DNA of 64,000 bases from CALVGQ01 sp964369385 (GTDB taxonomy: Bacteria > Bacillota_I > Bacilli_A > Erysipelotrichales > Erysipelotrichaceae): positions 1 to 64,000 of the forward strand of contig CAYJEY010000004.1 in NCBI GenBank assembly GCA_964369385.1. The letters are read 5' to 3'. Below the pieces are notes generated by a model. The model saw only the letters and a list, made by a program, of their open reading frames with translations. It did no database searches and had not been told where the DNA came from. Below, piece after piece: positions 9,412 to 18,800 of this stretch. Numbering within the stretch: the stretch's first letter is position 1; each line of letters starts with the position of its first letter. The translations under genes were made by a program, and so were the position numbers.

Positions 9412-9445
9412 TTTATCACCTGTTTCTATTATACAAGAAAAACTG

Positions 9446-11281
9446 CTATTCGCAGTCTTCAAATTGAATATTATAATGTTTTAGCCAAAAATTAAACTGA
9501 ATAAAGTAAGCCATTGTCTGTGGTGTTGACATTAATTGTCCATACCATTGGATTTCTTCTTGATTCACAATAAGCTGTTGTAATCGCTCTTTCACGATAA
9601 ATTCATGAATTGGCTGTTGATCATCATCAAGAATTGATTGAAGGTGTTTCTTAATTATTTCTAGATAACTTGGATGATGTGTTTTAGGGTAAGGACTCTT
9701 TTTTCTTTCTACAATCTCATCAGGTAGAACATCTTTAAACGCCTCACGAAGGATTCCTTTTTCTCTTCCATACAAATTTTTGAGTGACCATGGTATGCAG
9801 TAACACATCTCGACAAGTCGGTAATCGCAGAATGGCACACGTACTTCTAAGCCCGTGGCCATACTCATGCGATCTTTTCGCTCGAGTAATGTTTGCATAA
9901 ACCAATCAATATTTAACTTCATCATCTTTCTCATATCCGTTTCCTTTGATGAAATTGAATTTATGCAGGGAGCACTCATTTTGGTATAGTCGATTTTTTC
10001 TTTTACAAACGCTTCCCCATTTTCTGGATGAAATTGCGGTTTTAAAAAACTTAATCGCACTGCAATCTCTTTAGACCAAGGAAAGAGTTCCATTCTTAAT
10101 AACTGTTCATTTTGAAACCAGGGATATCCACCAAAAATTTCATCTGCACATTCTCCTGATAAGGCAACTTTAGCTTGCTTCCTGATTTCCTTACAAAACA
10201 ACAAAAGTGACGAATCAATATCTACCATTGCAGGTAAATCTCTTGCGATAAGTGCCTGCTCTAAAGCATTCAGCACATCTTCATTTTTAAGTAATATGTC
10301 ATGGTGGATGCTTTGAAGGTCTTCCTTCATAATATCAATGTAATGTTGATCACGATTTGGTTGATAAAAAGTAGGTTTAAAAAATTGATCATTATCAACA
10401 TACTCTACAGAAAAAGTATGCAGTACCTTCTTATGTTGCCTAAAGTACTTTGCCCCAATTGAGCTTATAATGCTGGAGTCTAAACCACCACTTAAAAAAG
10501 TGGCAACAGGTACGTCACACTTCAATTGTCGCGTAATTGCATCTTCTACAAGTTCTTGTACCTTTTTTACTGTTGTTGCTTCATCATAAATCCATGGACG
10601 ATCTTGAAGTTGCCAATAAGTCCACGTGTGCAAGTTTCCTTGCTTAAAGAAACCACACGTTGCAGGCAATAACTCTTTTATATCCCTAAATACAGCTTCA
10701 CCTGGTGTTCTACCTGGTCCTATACAAAATATCTCATGGAGCGAGTTTCGATTGATTATTCGACTTACTTTTGGATGAGCTAAAAGACTTTTAATCTCTG
10801 AGCCAAATATAAAACTAGCTGCTTGATGTGAGTAAAAAAATGGCTTTACACCAAAACGATCGCGTGCAATAAATAAGGCTTCAATACGCTCATCAAAAAT
10901 TGCAAAAGCGAATATTCCATTCATCATTTCAACACATCGTTCCCCAAATGCTAAGTAACTCTTCAACACTACTTCAGTGTCACTATGTGTTTTGAAGCGG
11001 TATCCTTTTTTTTCACACGCCTCTCTAAGTTCATCACTATTGTATAATTCGCCATTGTAGACAAGGACAACATCCCCTGTTTGTTCATGCTCAATCATAG
11101 GTTGTCTACCCTTTTCTATATCTACAATGGCTAATCGTGTATGCACAAGGCATGTCATCTCATGCTCATATACTCCATTTTGATCTGGACCACGATGTCG
11201 CAACGTCTCTTTCATTGCTTCATAACATTCTCTCGCTTGTAACTGCTTTAAACTATTTAACTCACCGGCTATTCCACACAT
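9446..11281 (-). CDS. asnB: Asparagine synthetase (glutamine-hydrolysing)
   Basis: Makes asparagine from aspartate, glutamine and ATP. The 611-residue protein starts MCGIAGE, so Cys2 becomes the N-terminal nucleophile of the glutaminase domain (about residues 1-210, with YNGELYN and ARDRFGVKPF). The synthetase domain has the PP-loop FLSGGLDSS at about residue 265 and the conserved ALSGECADEIFGGYPW segment. Full length and intact. It lies 34 bases upstream of the rluA gene on the same strand, so the two may be cotranscribed. No T-box leader fits in the short upstream gap. Confidence 0.95.
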   Translation of the reverse strand: MCGIAGELNSLKQLQARECYEAMKETLRHRGPDQNGVYEHEMTCLVHTRLAIVDIEKGRQPMIEHEQTGDVVLVYNGELYNSDELREACEKKGYRFKTHSDTEVVLKSYLAFGERCVEMMNGIFAFAIFDERIEALFIARDRFGVKPFFYSHQAASFIFGSEIKSLLAHPKVSRIINRNSLHEIFCIGPGRTPGEAVFRDIKELLPATCGFFKQGNLHTWTYWQLQDRPWIYDEATTVKKVQELVEDAITRQLKCDVPVATFLSGGLDSSIISSIGAKYFRQHKKVLHTFSVEYVDNDQFFKPTFYQPNRDQHYIDIMKEDLQSIHHDILLKNEDVLNALEQALIARDLPAMVDIDSSLLLFCKEIRKQAKVALSGECADEIFGGYPWFQNEQLLRMELFPWSKEIAVRLSFLKPQFHPENGEAFVKEKIDYTKMSAPCINSISSKETDMRKMMKLNIDWFMQTLLERKDRMSMATGLEVRVPFCDYRLVEMCYCIPWSLKNLYGREKGILREAFKDVLPDEIVERKKSPYPKTHHPSYLEIIKKHLQSILDDDQQPIHEFIVKERLQQLIVNQEEIQWYGQLMSTPQTMAYFIQFNFWLKHYNIQFEDCE

Positions 11282-11334
11282 AATCTCACCTCAACTACTA
11301 TTAGTATATGGATACGAAGCTATGATGTGATAAA

Positions 11335-11354
11335 AAAAGGAGCTTTAGCTCCCT
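11335..11354 (-). terminator. Terminator of the pyrophosphatase-like gene
   Basis: Hairpin GGAGC-TAAA-GCTCC followed on the minus strand by seven T residues, overlapping the stop codon of the gene ending at 11353. Confidence 0.8.
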
Positions 11355-11739
11355 AGTCTGTATTTGCCCATGATGGTAAGTCATTACCACGACGAACTAA
11401 AATTGTTTTTTGTAAATCAGTTTGGTTTAAAAAGCACAATATTTCATGTTCTTCTTGTTCAGTACAACCAACAAGTAATTTCGGCTCAATGTCTTTTTTG
11501 AACACATCGGCTGAAATAATAATTGATTGAACCTTACTCAACGAGCTACCTTTAAATACGGCAATTCCCAAATCTTTATCATCAACTAAATCAGCTAGAA
11601 ATCCATATTGCACTGGGTAAACTAAATTACGAAAAACTTTATGCGCTTGTCCAGCTTCATATGCTACATTGAACTTTGATGAACTATATAACGTATCAAT
11701 TTTCTGCCAAAAATAAGCATTATTTAATAGATTTTCCAT
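11353..11739 (-). CDS. Small inorganic-pyrophosphatase-like protein
   Basis: A 128-residue protein that resembles the short proteins annotated as inorganic pyrophosphatase in many Bacillota: an N-terminal 'FWQKIDTL' helix, then YPVQYGFLADLVDDKDLGIAVFKGS, which echoes the YPLDYGYL..DGEGIDVW pattern of that group. The acidic metal-binding cluster of true family I pyrophosphatases is incomplete, so enzymatic activity is doubtful. ATG 11739 is preceded by GGAGG at five bases; the upstream ATG at 11751 overlaps that ribosome site. Single gene with its own terminator, between cls and asnB. The assignment rests on pattern memory only. Confidence 0.55.
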   Translation of the reverse strand: MENLLNNAYFWQKIDTLYSSSKFNVAYEAGQAHKVFRNLVYPVQYGFLADLVDDKDLGIAVFKGSSLSKVQSIIISADVFKKDIEPKLLVGCTEQEEHEILCFLNQTDLQKTILVRRGNDLPSWANTD

Positions 11740-11779
11740 AAATACCTCCACAATGTATATATTCTATCATTTTTTTCAT

Positions 11780-11800
11780 AAAATGTAAACGTTACATTAG
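11780..11800 (-). terminator. Weak hairpin at the 3' end of cls
   Basis: A 7-bp AATGTAA / TTACATT hairpin spans the cls stop codon. The following T-run on the minus strand is broken (TTATGAAAAAAAT), so this is a weak candidate terminator. Confidence 0.35.
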
Positions 11801-13315
11801 TGGAGAAAATAAATTACATACTGCATAAATAAGTTGCTTAGACCAATGAAAATTTTCTACATCTTCAAGTGTCATTAACTGGGAAACTTCAAGTGTATCA
11901 AGAAAATCCTCTTCAATACGCGTAAGAGCATCACACTCATACATCAATACTGCATCTTCATAATGCATATAATAACTTCGATAGTCCATGTTGATTGTCC
12001 CGCATAGTCCCATATTGTGGTCGCATAAGAATACTTTTGAATGCATAAATCCTGGTAAGTACTCATAAATTTTTACACCACTCTGGATTAATTCTTTGTA
12101 GTTACCACGTGTCATCATATGTGCATACCATTTATCAGGCACATGTGGGACAATGATTCGTACATCTTTTCCAAGCTTTGCCGCAGAGCATAAAGCCTGT
12201 TGCATGGCATAAGAAATAATAAGATAAGGCGTTTGAATCCAAATACGATACTGTGCATTATTGATCATATTCATATGAACATTTAATCCTACATTTTCAA
12301 CATCTGTTGGTGTATCACTAAACGGCAACACGTAGCCCTGAATATTTTTGGATTGTTTTTGATGTAATGCAATTTCTTCAATTTTATCCTCTGATAAAAA
12401 ATTCCATATCTGCATGAACATAAAGGTACAGTTCATCGCTGCCTCACCTTTCATCATGATTGCTGTGTCTTTCCAATGACCAAATCGATTAACTTCATTG
12501 ATGTATTCATCCGCAAGATTTACTCCACCTGTAAAAGCGACTTGATTATCAATAATTACGAGTTTTCGATGATCTCGATTATTCATTTGAATCACAAGTT
12601 GGGGACGAAGTGGATTAAATACTTCACACTTAATTCCCTCATTTCGAAGTGCAGTATCAAAATCTTTCGGTAAAGTGTTAATACATCCTGCATCATCATA
12701 AATTAACCGCACATCAACACCTTCTTTTACCTTTTGACGAAGCACATTATAAATCGCTCCCCACATCTTTCCCGGGGCTATGATAAAATACTCTAAGTAA
12801 ATTGTCTTTTTAGCACGATTTAATTCCCTCATAAGATGGGCAAACTTTTCTTCACCACTTTTGAAATATGTAACTTCCGTGTTTTTATAGGCTGGATAAT
12901 AAACATGACTAATTAAATAATCAAATTGCTGAGCTACTCGCGGGTCTTTTTTCTGTAGTTCTTCTAAGATTTCTGTTTCACTTTGGAGAAAATCCAAAGC
13001 GGCACTTCTTGCTAAGTCGGGGCTTGATCGTAATTCCTTTGGTACTTTCCTTCCCCCAAAGATAAGATAGAAAACACCACCAAATGGAGGAAGTATTAAA
13101 ATAACAATACACCATACGAGCTTAAATGAAGGATCGTCATGAACATTGATAATGTAAAGAACCATCACAATACTCAATGTTCGCAGTAATAAATCCACAA
13201 CCTCTGAACTTACACTCATTACATAAAAGAGTGCAAACATGAGAATAAGTTGAAGCAAAATAAGTGTAATCCACTGAAAAATGCGACTTGACATGATTTT
13301 CCATACTTTTTTCAT
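11792..13315 (-). CDS. cls: Cardiolipin synthase (phospholipase D family)
   Basis: Condenses two phosphatidylglycerol molecules into cardiolipin at the membrane. The 507-residue protein has two N-terminal membrane segments (about residues 9-30 and 37-56), a further hydrophobic stretch containing LILPPFGGVFYLIFGGRK, and two phospholipase D motifs: NRDHRKLVIIDN and MHSKVFLCDHNMGLCGTINMD, both with the HxK pair. The start ATG 13315 follows a GGGGGG ribosome site; the in-frame ATG at 13366 adds 17 hydrophilic residues without a ribosome site. Bacillota often carry several cls genes, so the paralog number is unknown. Confidence 0.93.
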   Translation of the reverse strand: MKKVWKIMSSRIFQWITLILLQLILMFALFYVMSVSSEVVDLLLRTLSIVMVLYIINVHDDPSFKLVWCIVILILPPFGGVFYLIFGGRKVPKELRSSPDLARSAALDFLQSETEILEELQKKDPRVAQQFDYLISHVYYPAYKNTEVTYFKSGEEKFAHLMRELNRAKKTIYLEYFIIAPGKMWGAIYNVLRQKVKEGVDVRLIYDDAGCINTLPKDFDTALRNEGIKCEVFNPLRPQLVIQMNNRDHRKLVIIDNQVAFTGGVNLADEYINEVNRFGHWKDTAIMMKGEAAMNCTFMFMQIWNFLSEDKIEEIALHQKQSKNIQGYVLPFSDTPTDVENVGLNVHMNMINNAQYRIWIQTPYLIISYAMQQALCSAAKLGKDVRIIVPHVPDKWYAHMMTRGNYKELIQSGVKIYEYLPGFMHSKVFLCDHNMGLCGTINMDYRSYYMHYEDAVLMYECDALTRIEEDFLDTLEVSQLMTLEDVENFHWSKQLIYAVCNLFSPLM

Positions 13316-13373
13316 ATTTGTCCCCCCTTTTGTAATATTATAACAAGCTTTTATTTTTTTAAACACATAAATA

Positions 13374-13406
13374 TATAAAAAACCTTACTATTATCAGTAA
13401 GGTTAT
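13374..13406 (-). terminator. Terminator of the ABC exporter operon
   Basis: Perfect 9-bp stem AACCTTACT / AGTAAGGTT (13381-13404) with a six-base loop, overlapping the permease stop codon and followed on the minus strand by six T residues. Confidence 0.85.
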
Positions 13407-15010
13407 AAATTTAGTAAGATTTTATCTCCATTCTTCTTAACATACATTCTTGTACAAAAAACAAAGATTGCCATCATTAGAGTAATCCCTAAATAAACGG
13501 CTTGAGCATATTCTACGAATGTTCGATTTGTCGCAAATAACATCCCTAGTCCCATAAACAAGCCAATGTTTGCAAAAACAATAATCATTACAGATGCAGC
13601 ACGTTTAACAACTGATGCTGGGTTATCCCAATCAAATCGTGGAAAACGTAAGTTAAGTATTAATCCTAAATAAGATGTATAACCACACATCGTTAATGGA
13701 AATACAAATAGAATGATTGTCCACAAGAAATCGGCTCGCACAATCAGTGAAACTGCAGTTGAGAAGATAATTGCAAATGGCAAATTGAAAATCACATTAA
13801 ATTGAACATAAGAATTCAATATTTGATCCCCACGATAAGGAAGTGTCTTAAGTAGCCAGAGCGAACTTCCTTCTAAAGACAAGCTACACGCTGATGTACT
13901 CACATAAGCAACAAGGAAGGCAATTGCCAATGGTGCAAATACTAAAGCAACTAACTGAAGTTGACCAGATATAAGTGAAAATACTTCTGGTTCAACCAAG
14001 AAGAAGGCTGCCCCTAACCCCAAAATACCTAAAATCGGTGTAAATACGAAATTCATTGCATAAATTGGAATAGATATGAGCTTCTTTAACTCTTTAATAT
14101 ATAAGGACTTCATTATTCCGTTTAATTTTACTTCAGCACGAACATCTTTTGAAGTTGAACGTACTGATGTTGTTGATAATCGCGAGCGAATTCCTACAAA
14201 GTATTTAGCACAAATTACCACAAAGATAATAAAACATAAAATAGAAATGACAATAAAACCAATTAAACTTAATACATCTCCTTGAATCAATCCCAGATAT
14301 AAAATACCTACTGGATAAATATTGACAATTTGGCTGCTCAAATATTCTGTAATGTTGACTGCATTCTCACTTAAAGTGTTTTCAAGTCCACCTACAAAAA
14401 ATGATAATACAATTGCACCACACGCTACCAAAATAGAAAAGATAGAAGTAAAAATAGCAGGTTTTCTAAACTGTGCTGCTATAGCAGAAATAATTGTCCC
14501 CAGTAATGAAGAAATCACAACTGGAATAAGACCCACAAATGGGAAAGCAAGCACTACAAATAAAATTTGAACCATTTCTGGATTAGATGCAGTCATCCAA
14601 ACCACAATGTTTGGAATCATAATCACTGATTGAAATAACAAATTACTCAAATATATAAAAATTAGTTTTGAGCTTATAATTGTACGAAGTTGTATCGGTA
14701 GCGATACAAGTAAATCAAAATCTTTAAATGTAAACAAAACTGAACTACTTCTAATGATAGTATATAGAGTATTTGTCGTGCATGTCACAATAAACATCAA
14801 AAGCACGGCAAACTCAGATGCACCTATAGGTTCCAGTTGTTCAATTAGAATATCCGAATACATTGCACTCATCAACATGATATATGCGATAAGTCCCACT
14901 ACTAATGCTGCACCAAATACTTTAGATGCTTTTGAAGTTTTCTTGTTTGTGCCACCTTGAAAGCTCACAAATAAATAGGAAAACTCCTTTTTAAGTAAAT
15001 TTATTAACAT
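13403..15010 (-). CDS. ABC-2-type transporter permease
   Basis: Integral membrane protein of 535 residues with about twelve hydrophobic segments spread over its length and a basic N-terminus (MLINLLKKEFSYLF). It lies ten bases downstream of an ABC ATPase gene, so it is the membrane half of that exporter. It resembles the large two-module permeases of Bacillota ABC-2 exporters, but I do not recognise a specific subfamily. The substrate is unknown. Confidence 0.75.
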   Translation of the reverse strand: MLINLLKKEFSYLFVSFQGGTNKKTSKASKVFGAALVVGLIAYIMLMSAMYSDILIEQLEPIGASEFAVLLMFIVTCTTNTLYTIIRSSSVLFTFKDFDLLVSLPIQLRTIISSKLIFIYLSNLLFQSVIMIPNIVVWMTASNPEMVQILFVVLAFPFVGLIPVVISSLLGTIISAIAAQFRKPAIFTSIFSILVACGAIVLSFFVGGLENTLSENAVNITEYLSSQIVNIYPVGILYLGLIQGDVLSLIGFIVISILCFIIFVVICAKYFVGIRSRLSTTSVRSTSKDVRAEVKLNGIMKSLYIKELKKLISIPIYAMNFVFTPILGILGLGAAFFLVEPEVFSLISGQLQLVALVFAPLAIAFLVAYVSTSACSLSLEGSSLWLLKTLPYRGDQILNSYVQFNVIFNLPFAIIFSTAVSLIVRADFLWTIILFVFPLTMCGYTSYLGLILNLRFPRFDWDNPASVVKRAASVMIIVFANIGLFMGLGMLFATNRTFVEYAQAVYLGITLMMAIFVFCTRMYVKKNGDKILLNL

Positions 15011-15020
15011 AATAACCTCC

Positions 15021-15722
15021 TTAATTTAAATCTAAGAAGATTTCTTCTAAACTCTTATCTTTTGCCACTTCTTCAGTTGCACCACTAATCACTAGTTTTC
15101 CACTTTTAATAATTGAAATGTCATCACAAAGCGTTTGCGCAACTTCAAGGACATGTGTTGAAAATAAGATACAACCACCTAAATCACAAATTCGACGCAT
15201 GATTTGCTTCACAATATGTGCCGCTTTTGGATCAAGACCTACAAATGGTTCATCTAGAATCATTACTTTAGGATCATGGGCAAGTGCAGCTACAATCACA
15301 AGTTTTTGTCTCATTCCGTGAGAATAACTACTGATTTCATGAGTAAGAACATCACTAATTTCAAGCATCTCACTGTACTCTTTGACACGGCTTTCTCGCT
15401 CTTCTTTAGGAACGCGAAATGCATCACACACAAAGTTAATGTAGTCAATTCCCTTCATGAAAGGATAAACATCTGGATTATCTGGAATATATGCAAGCAT
15501 TTGCTTAACCGCAAGAGCATCTTTTTTTACATTTTTGCCATAAACTTCAATTGATCCTTCATCAAAATCATGAATACCTACAATTGCTTTCAATGTTGTC
15601 GTCTTCCCAGCTCCATTATGTCCAATAAAACCATGAATTGATCCTGGTTTTACAATCATATTCAATGCATCAACGGCAAGTTTATCTTTATATCTTTTTG
15701 TAAAGTTCTTAATTTCAATCAT
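15021..15722 (-). CDS. ABC transporter ATP-binding protein
   Basis: Soluble ATPase of 233 residues driving the adjacent permease. Walker A is GHNGAGKTTT (about residues 35-44), the signature motif is SYSHGMRQKL, Walker B is VMILDEPFVGLDP, and the switch His is in LFSTHVLE. The whole set is intact. This arrangement (ATPase first, long permease second) is typical of EcsA-like or bacitracin-type exporters of Bacillota. A good promoter precedes it, with ATGATAT repeats overlapping the start site. Confidence 0.9.
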   Translation of the reverse strand: MIEIKNFTKRYKDKLAVDALNMIVKPGSIHGFIGHNGAGKTTTLKAIVGIHDFDEGSIEVYGKNVKKDALAVKQMLAYIPDNPDVYPFMKGIDYINFVCDAFRVPKEERESRVKEYSEMLEISDVLTHEISSYSHGMRQKLVIVAALAHDPKVMILDEPFVGLDPKAAHIVKQIMRRICDLGGCILFSTHVLEVAQTLCDDISIIKSGKLVISGATEEVAKDKSLEEIFLDLN

Positions 15723-15746
15723 AATACTACCTCCATATATGATATC

Positions 15747-15775
15747 ATTTTAATATCATAATGATTTTTTGTCAA
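15747..15775 (-). promoter_or_regulatory. Promoter of the ABC exporter operon
   Basis: Consensus -35 TTGACA (15770-15775), a 17-base spacer and -10 TAAAAT (15747-15752) on the minus strand. A perfect palindrome ATGATATCAT lies at the expected start of transcription, and another ATGATAT copy lies in the spacer, so a repressor site is possible. Confidence 0.75.
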
Positions 15776-15778
15776 GAA

Positions 15779-15812
15779 AAGACACTATTTTTGTAATGAA
15801 ATAGTGTCTTTA
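15779..15812 (-). terminator. Terminator at the end of the pilus cluster
   Basis: Perfect 12-bp stem AAGACACTATTT / AAATAGTGTCTT (15779-15810) with an eight-base loop, immediately after the large secreted-protein gene. On the minus strand it is followed by TTTTCTT. It separates the pilus cluster from the ABC exporter. Confidence 0.9.
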
Positions 15813-15815
15813 TTC

Positions 15816-18800
15816 TTATCCAGTAGGTAATAATCCTAATAAACTAACTTGAATATTTGCGCCAGAATAGCTATTTCCATGCTCATCTGGGTCAATTGAA
15901 TGTGTAATAATACGAATACGTACAGTAATTGAGCCTTTATCTGCTACTTCTTGAAGTATAGCATCAGGTAAATACAGTTTATATCTTTGGTCATTTTCTA
16001 GAGTACCATTCACGAGTTGATTTTCATGATCAGTATCACTAGATAAATACATTTTTGCCTCATGTACAGTCTCAAATCCGTCTTCTCCAAGCACAACAAC
16101 TTTAACTTCTAGATTTTGTCCACCGTTGAAGTTTGGATCATTCAATACAAAGTCAATACGTCGATTCATTGAGAATTCGTCAATTGCAGCTACTTCAATT
16201 GAACTTGTGATTAGACTGCCATCTGCTGCGACTGTTGCCGAAACTGGTAGAACTAACGAGTTAATTGTAACCCCAGAATCTGGTGACAACAAATCAATCT
16301 CAACATTTGCTACACGTCGACGATAAGCTGCAATAATTGTATTCACAAGTAACTGTGCTTCAGTTTCACTCAGTTCTTTCTCTGTTAACCCTAAATAAGA
16401 AACCGTCTCATTACTGAAGGCAAAATAATTATTGATTCCATCACGCTTATATTCATCATTTGTATCAAGTGTATACCATACTGCTAATTTATCTTTCTCA
16501 ACATTCAATTGGAAAGGTTGAATATTTGATTGTGAAATACTCATTGATTCAGGTAAAATGAATGGATATTGTGTAAACTGACTTGTGTTTACCTGCTCAA
16601 TTTGAGTTGAACTATTTTCAAGAGATACATCGATCGATTGATCAGTGTATCCTTCCACATTTAGTACTACACCTTTATTTGATTCTAATTGATATGCTAC
16701 TTCATAATCATTCGCAATCAAATCAGCAGGATCACTATATCCACTTGTCACACCATAACGGTCCATTCCAAACAAGTCACGGACCTCACTACCATTTGAC
16801 TCTGTGATTACATCGCCACCAAAGATAATTGGTTTTCTTAATTCAGTATATACCTTTAATAATGAAACAACATGACTACTTAAATTGTATGTCGTTCCTG
16901 CATCTTCAAAGCCAAATAAAATTACATCGATTTGATTATCCGACGCGCTACCTTCACTACCTTGAACTAGTAGATTAAACTCTTCTAGTGTCATTGCTTC
17001 TAATTCAGTAACTGTCATGTAGTTGATGTTCACATCATACACATGACTAATCATATCTAACTGAGTATTTAAAGTATCGCTAAATTCGCTCTTTCCGTTA
17101 GAAATCGCAAGTACATTTACAGCTGATTTTGTTTCTGCAACAACATATGTTGTCCCAGTTTCAATTGTCTTAATATTAGGTTGATTTGCCTTAACTACTT
17201 CAACTTGCCAATAAATAGCTCCAGTAAACTGAGATAGCAATGTTTTTTGAATGCGGTAATCTACACCTGCTTTAATTTCTCCGTTAGTCGAAGGAGTAAG
17301 GACAGAAGATGTATTTTCATAAATAATCACATCGTTCATCATCTCAAAATCACTAAATATTCCATCCGCATTTTGATCGATATACAAATTCACATAATAC
17401 TCTGTTTGATCAGGATATAACTCATTTGAGTTGTCTATTGTAAAGCGATAATTTAAATTATTTGCTTTTACTTTATCATCTGGACCTAAGACAGTCATAT
17501 CACTTACGCCAGTATACTCCGCTGGTGATTTTAAATCAATTTCAGGTTTTGCAAACCCAACAAACTCACCAAGTGCTGAACTAAGACTTAGTCCTTCTGT
17601 ACTAAATGCATTTGGATATGTTAAATAAGTACTCAAGAATTCGTACAAATTTGATGAGTTGTCTATCTCCCCATCATTAGGTAATCCACTCTCTAATAAA
17701 CGCTCATTTACCACAAGAGCTTGACCACTTTGGACAAATGTTGATAACTCAACTAACTTATCTTCTGTAATATCATAACCACCTAAATAATGTCCACCAA
17801 CAGACTCACCAATATTCGTATATTCTTCATTACCTCGATCAATATAAATTAGATCATAAGTTGATACTAAATCTTCAATACTACTATTGAATTCATTTAC
17901 TCCCATCGATGTAACAGTATATTTTGATGTTGTCCATTCCGATGGTAGCCAGATATTCTTCACTGTAGATGCACTAATTGAATCATCTGAAGCATCTGGT
18001 TTAATTTCTAAAATTGACACATTTGACTTTACTTGGCTATTATTTGCGATTTTATCATTGATAATATGACGAATTGAGGAAGCCATCGAAATTGTATAAG
18101 GCAACAATTCAAAATCTAACCCTGAACTTATACGATTAAAGTTCTCTAAATAGATTGTATTATGTACATCAGAAAAGAAATCACTCAAGCTAGAATCTAT
18201 TTTAGCATTAAGATTATCAGATTCTGCAACACTTCCATTGATTTGTTCACTAAATGTTGTGGAAAAAGTCGCAAGACTAGTGTCCAGTGGCTTATACATA
18301 TACACATTACTAAATACGGCACCATATAAATCACGATCACTTGGCGCATCCAACTCATTTACAAGTGTATTAATAAATACTTCAACATTCGCAGTTGAAC
18401 TAGCATACAAATCAATATCTTCACTTATTAAAATTGGAGTTGTTACTTTAGCATCATACAGTTTAATTAATGAAGCATCTGATAATTCAACATCGTATAC
18501 CCTTGAATAACCCCATTGATCTTGGCCAACATATGTCCCAGAGTATTTACCATCAGCAAAATGAATTAAGTCAGCATTCTCTATATCTTCTGGCGTAACA
18601 TCATTCACAAAGACGCGATTTACTTCTACATCAACAGTACCCGGGGTTGTGTCTAAAATTTCTTTTTCAAACCAATCATTATTTTCTAATCCAAAATCAA
18701 TAAATACATGATCAGTTGCTGCCTTGTGTAATTCTCCACTAGGGTCTGGTACAAAAACGTATTGTCCTAAACCTTCTCCCACATAATCATAGAAAACTTC

